Part shown: positions 61,094 through 64,000 of the stretch, one piece after another
How the letters are laid out: each line of letters begins with the position of its first letter
Position numbering within the stretch: the stretch's first letter is position 1
Assembly: GCA_022447525.1 (NCBI GenBank)
Contig: JAKVBA010000029.1
Location: 1 to 64,000 of the forward strand
Source: Gammaproteobacteria bacterium
GTDB taxonomy: Bacteria > Pseudomonadota > Gammaproteobacteria > Arenicellales > Arenicellaceae
Length of the DNA stretch: 64,000 nucleotides
Reading direction: 5' to 3'
The notes under the pieces: model-generated
The model's database searches: none
Seen by the model: the letters and a program-made list of their open reading frames with translations, nothing else
What the model was told of the DNA's origin: nothing
Made by a program: the position numbers and the translations under genes

Positions 61094-61681
61094 TTAGAAC
61101 TGTACTTTAGGTACTTGTTTTATAGATGCGTCCTCAAGTTCTAAAGGAGCCGCTTGTGTAAAAGTAAACCAGCCTGCTATTAGGTTGCTTGGAAATTGCT
61201 CTATTAGATTGTTGTACATCATCACACCGTCGTTAAACGCTTGTCGCGCAAAAGACAGCTTGTTTTCAGTAGTTGTTAATTCTTCTGATAACTGCATCAT
61301 GTTTTCGTTTGCCTTCAGATCTGGATAAGATTCAGATAGAGCGAATAACCGACCTAGAGCTCCCGATAGACCACGCTCGGCCTCTCCTAGTTTTTGTAGA
61401 GCAGCTGGATTAGTCGGGTCAGACTTAACATCACCCAAACCTGATACAGCCGAATTTCGAGCTTGAATAACAGCTTCCAAAGTTTCCTTCTCATGGGCCA
61501 TATAGCCCTTAGCCGTTTCGATCAGGTTTGGGATTAAATCATGGCGACGAGTAAGTTGTACATCGATTTGAGCAAATGCATTTTTATATCCGTTTCTTGC
61601 CGCCACCAATCGGTTGTATAGCGATACTCCATAGAAGATCACGCCAAAAAATACTATAAGTAAAACGGTGCCTGTTCCCAT
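61094..61681 (-). CDS. LemA-family protein
   Basis: YNRLVAARNGYKNAFAQIDVQLTRRHDLIPNLIETAKGYMAHEKETLEAVIQARNSA; MMYNNLIEQFPSNLIAGW. Confidence 0.95.
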   Translation of the reverse strand: MGTGTVLLIVFFGVIFYGVSLYNRLVAARNGYKNAFAQIDVQLTRRHDLIPNLIETAKGYMAHEKETLEAVIQARNSAVSGLGDVKSDPTNPAALQKLGEAERGLSGALGRLFALSESYPDLKANENMMQLSEELTTTENKLSFARQAFNDGVMMYNNLIEQFPSNLIAGWFTFTQAAPLELEDASIKQVPKVQF

Positions 61682-62198
61682 ATTAAGGACCTCAGATTGG
61701 TTATATTTCGCTCATTGTAACTCGGCGAAACCATTCCCGTCAGCTTATTATTTTGCTGTTAATTATCAATGAGATTAGTAAATTAGAGTAAATCTAGGGT
61801 TATAAAAGGGGGAACTCATGTCTAGTTTTGTTAGCGTATTAGCCAATTTCAGGGCTCTAGATATCTTTAATTCCGGACCGCTTAGCGCGCTTAATGGAGC
61901 TGTCACTGGTCACCCGCTTAAGGAGACCACAGTTAACGACGAAAGATAGTTAGTCCAGTCTCGAGTATTACCGATGAGGACCAAAATGGGTGATAGACAC
62001 CTGCACAGAGTCTGTTTTTACTCGTCTTGATAGACTTAGTTAAAATCAATACTGAACACGATTTAAAAAACACAAGGATCTACTAAATAAGTCCTACTTA
62101 ACGCGGACTTAAATAAATGATTGGCCACATGGCCTTGTTCTATGAGGTTGATAGGTAAGGCTTTGTGTATTTTTGCCTTAGGTGATCTGTGCAAGCAT

Positions 62199-62234
62199 AA
62201 AAAAGCCCGTTGATCAGTAACCAACGGGCTTGTA
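62199..62234 (-). terminator. Intrinsic terminator at end of atp operon
   Basis: AAGCCCGTTG (62203-62212) / CAACGGGCTT (62222-62231) with A-tract upstream = U-tract on minus strand. Confidence 0.88.
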
Positions 62235-62253
62235 TCTCTGATCAATAGGACGC

Positions 62254-62673
62254 TTACCGACCTTTTTTAACCATTTTCTTTAAAGCTTGTAATTGCGCAG
62301 CGGCCTGAGCTAATTCAGCTTTAGCACGCGCATAATCTATATCAGCCTTACTATCTTTCAATGCTTGTTCAGCCTTGCGTTGCGCCTCTAAAGCGGCGGC
62401 TTCGTCCAAATCGTCAGCACGAATAGCCGTATCAGACAGGACAGTCACTTTCTTTGGAGTTACCTCTAGGATACCGCCAGAAACATAGATTACTTGCTCT
62501 TCACCGTCAGCAGTTTGCACCCTAACATCACCAGGCTTCAGATTTGTCAACAGGGGAGTATGATTTGGGTATATACCAAGCTCTCCGTTGATGGCTGTGG
62601 CAATTAACATTGAGGCTTGGCCAGAGAACAATTCGTTTTCTGCACTAACCACTTCAACTTGCATAGTACTCAT
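62254..62673 (-). CDS. atpC: F1Fo ATP synthase epsilon subunit
   Basis: [49 protein letters not shown]. Confidence 0.97.
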   Translation of the reverse strand: MSTMQVEVVSAENELFSGQASMLIATAINGELGIYPNHTPLLTNLKPGDVRVQTADGEEQVIYVSGGILEVTPKKVTVLSDTAIRADDLDEAAALEAQRKAEQALKDSKADIDYARAKAELAQAAAQLQALKKMVKKGR

Positions 62674-62866
62674 ATTACTTTCTCTTTATTCGTGCCAGCC
62701 GCTTTTTATCAAAGCTGGAGCTGACAAATAGCGCTACATCTGACGTTCTTAATGAGGCAGATTTAGTTCAGAACGAGGCGCCAGCTTGCGCAGGGGAGGA
62801 AGCGTATAATAATACGTGACCGACCTGAGCAAGCTAGCAACGAAGTCTCTGGACTAAATATGTCCC

Positions 62867-64000
<1,134 letters not shown>

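Overview
This 64 kb window looks like ordinary chromosome from a moderately AT-rich marine-type gammaproteobacterium (taxon inferred from gene content and synteny, not proven). I found no CRISPR array, rRNA, tRNA, IS element or prophage signature. Recognisable core blocks are zapG/yhcB (partial), prc, dsbD-tlpA-prmA-zinc ribbon protein-dusB-fis-purH, pgi, purE-purK, tdk, ppa/hppA, and atpC-atpD at the right edge (partial). Accessory blocks include (i) a phenylalanine/tyrosine catabolic cluster (hppD-fahA-VOC-maiA-scoAB-aromatic amino acid hydroxylase), (ii) a compact minus-strand operon of 2OG-Fe(II) dioxygenase, ribokinase, nucleoside hydrolase and thymidine kinase, (iii) a TonB receptor/amidohydrolase pair, (iv) a TPR-sulfotransferase facing a GT9 glycosyltransferase, and (v) an M48 protease/LemA/UbiC-like set. 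The leads I would check first are the absence of a recognisable homogentisate dioxygenase in the tyrosine cluster with an uncharacterised VOC protein in its place, the two 18-bp palindromes spaced exactly 21 bp apart in front of hppD, and the nucleoside operon containing an IPNS-like dioxygenase. No obviously new defence or mobile system was seen.
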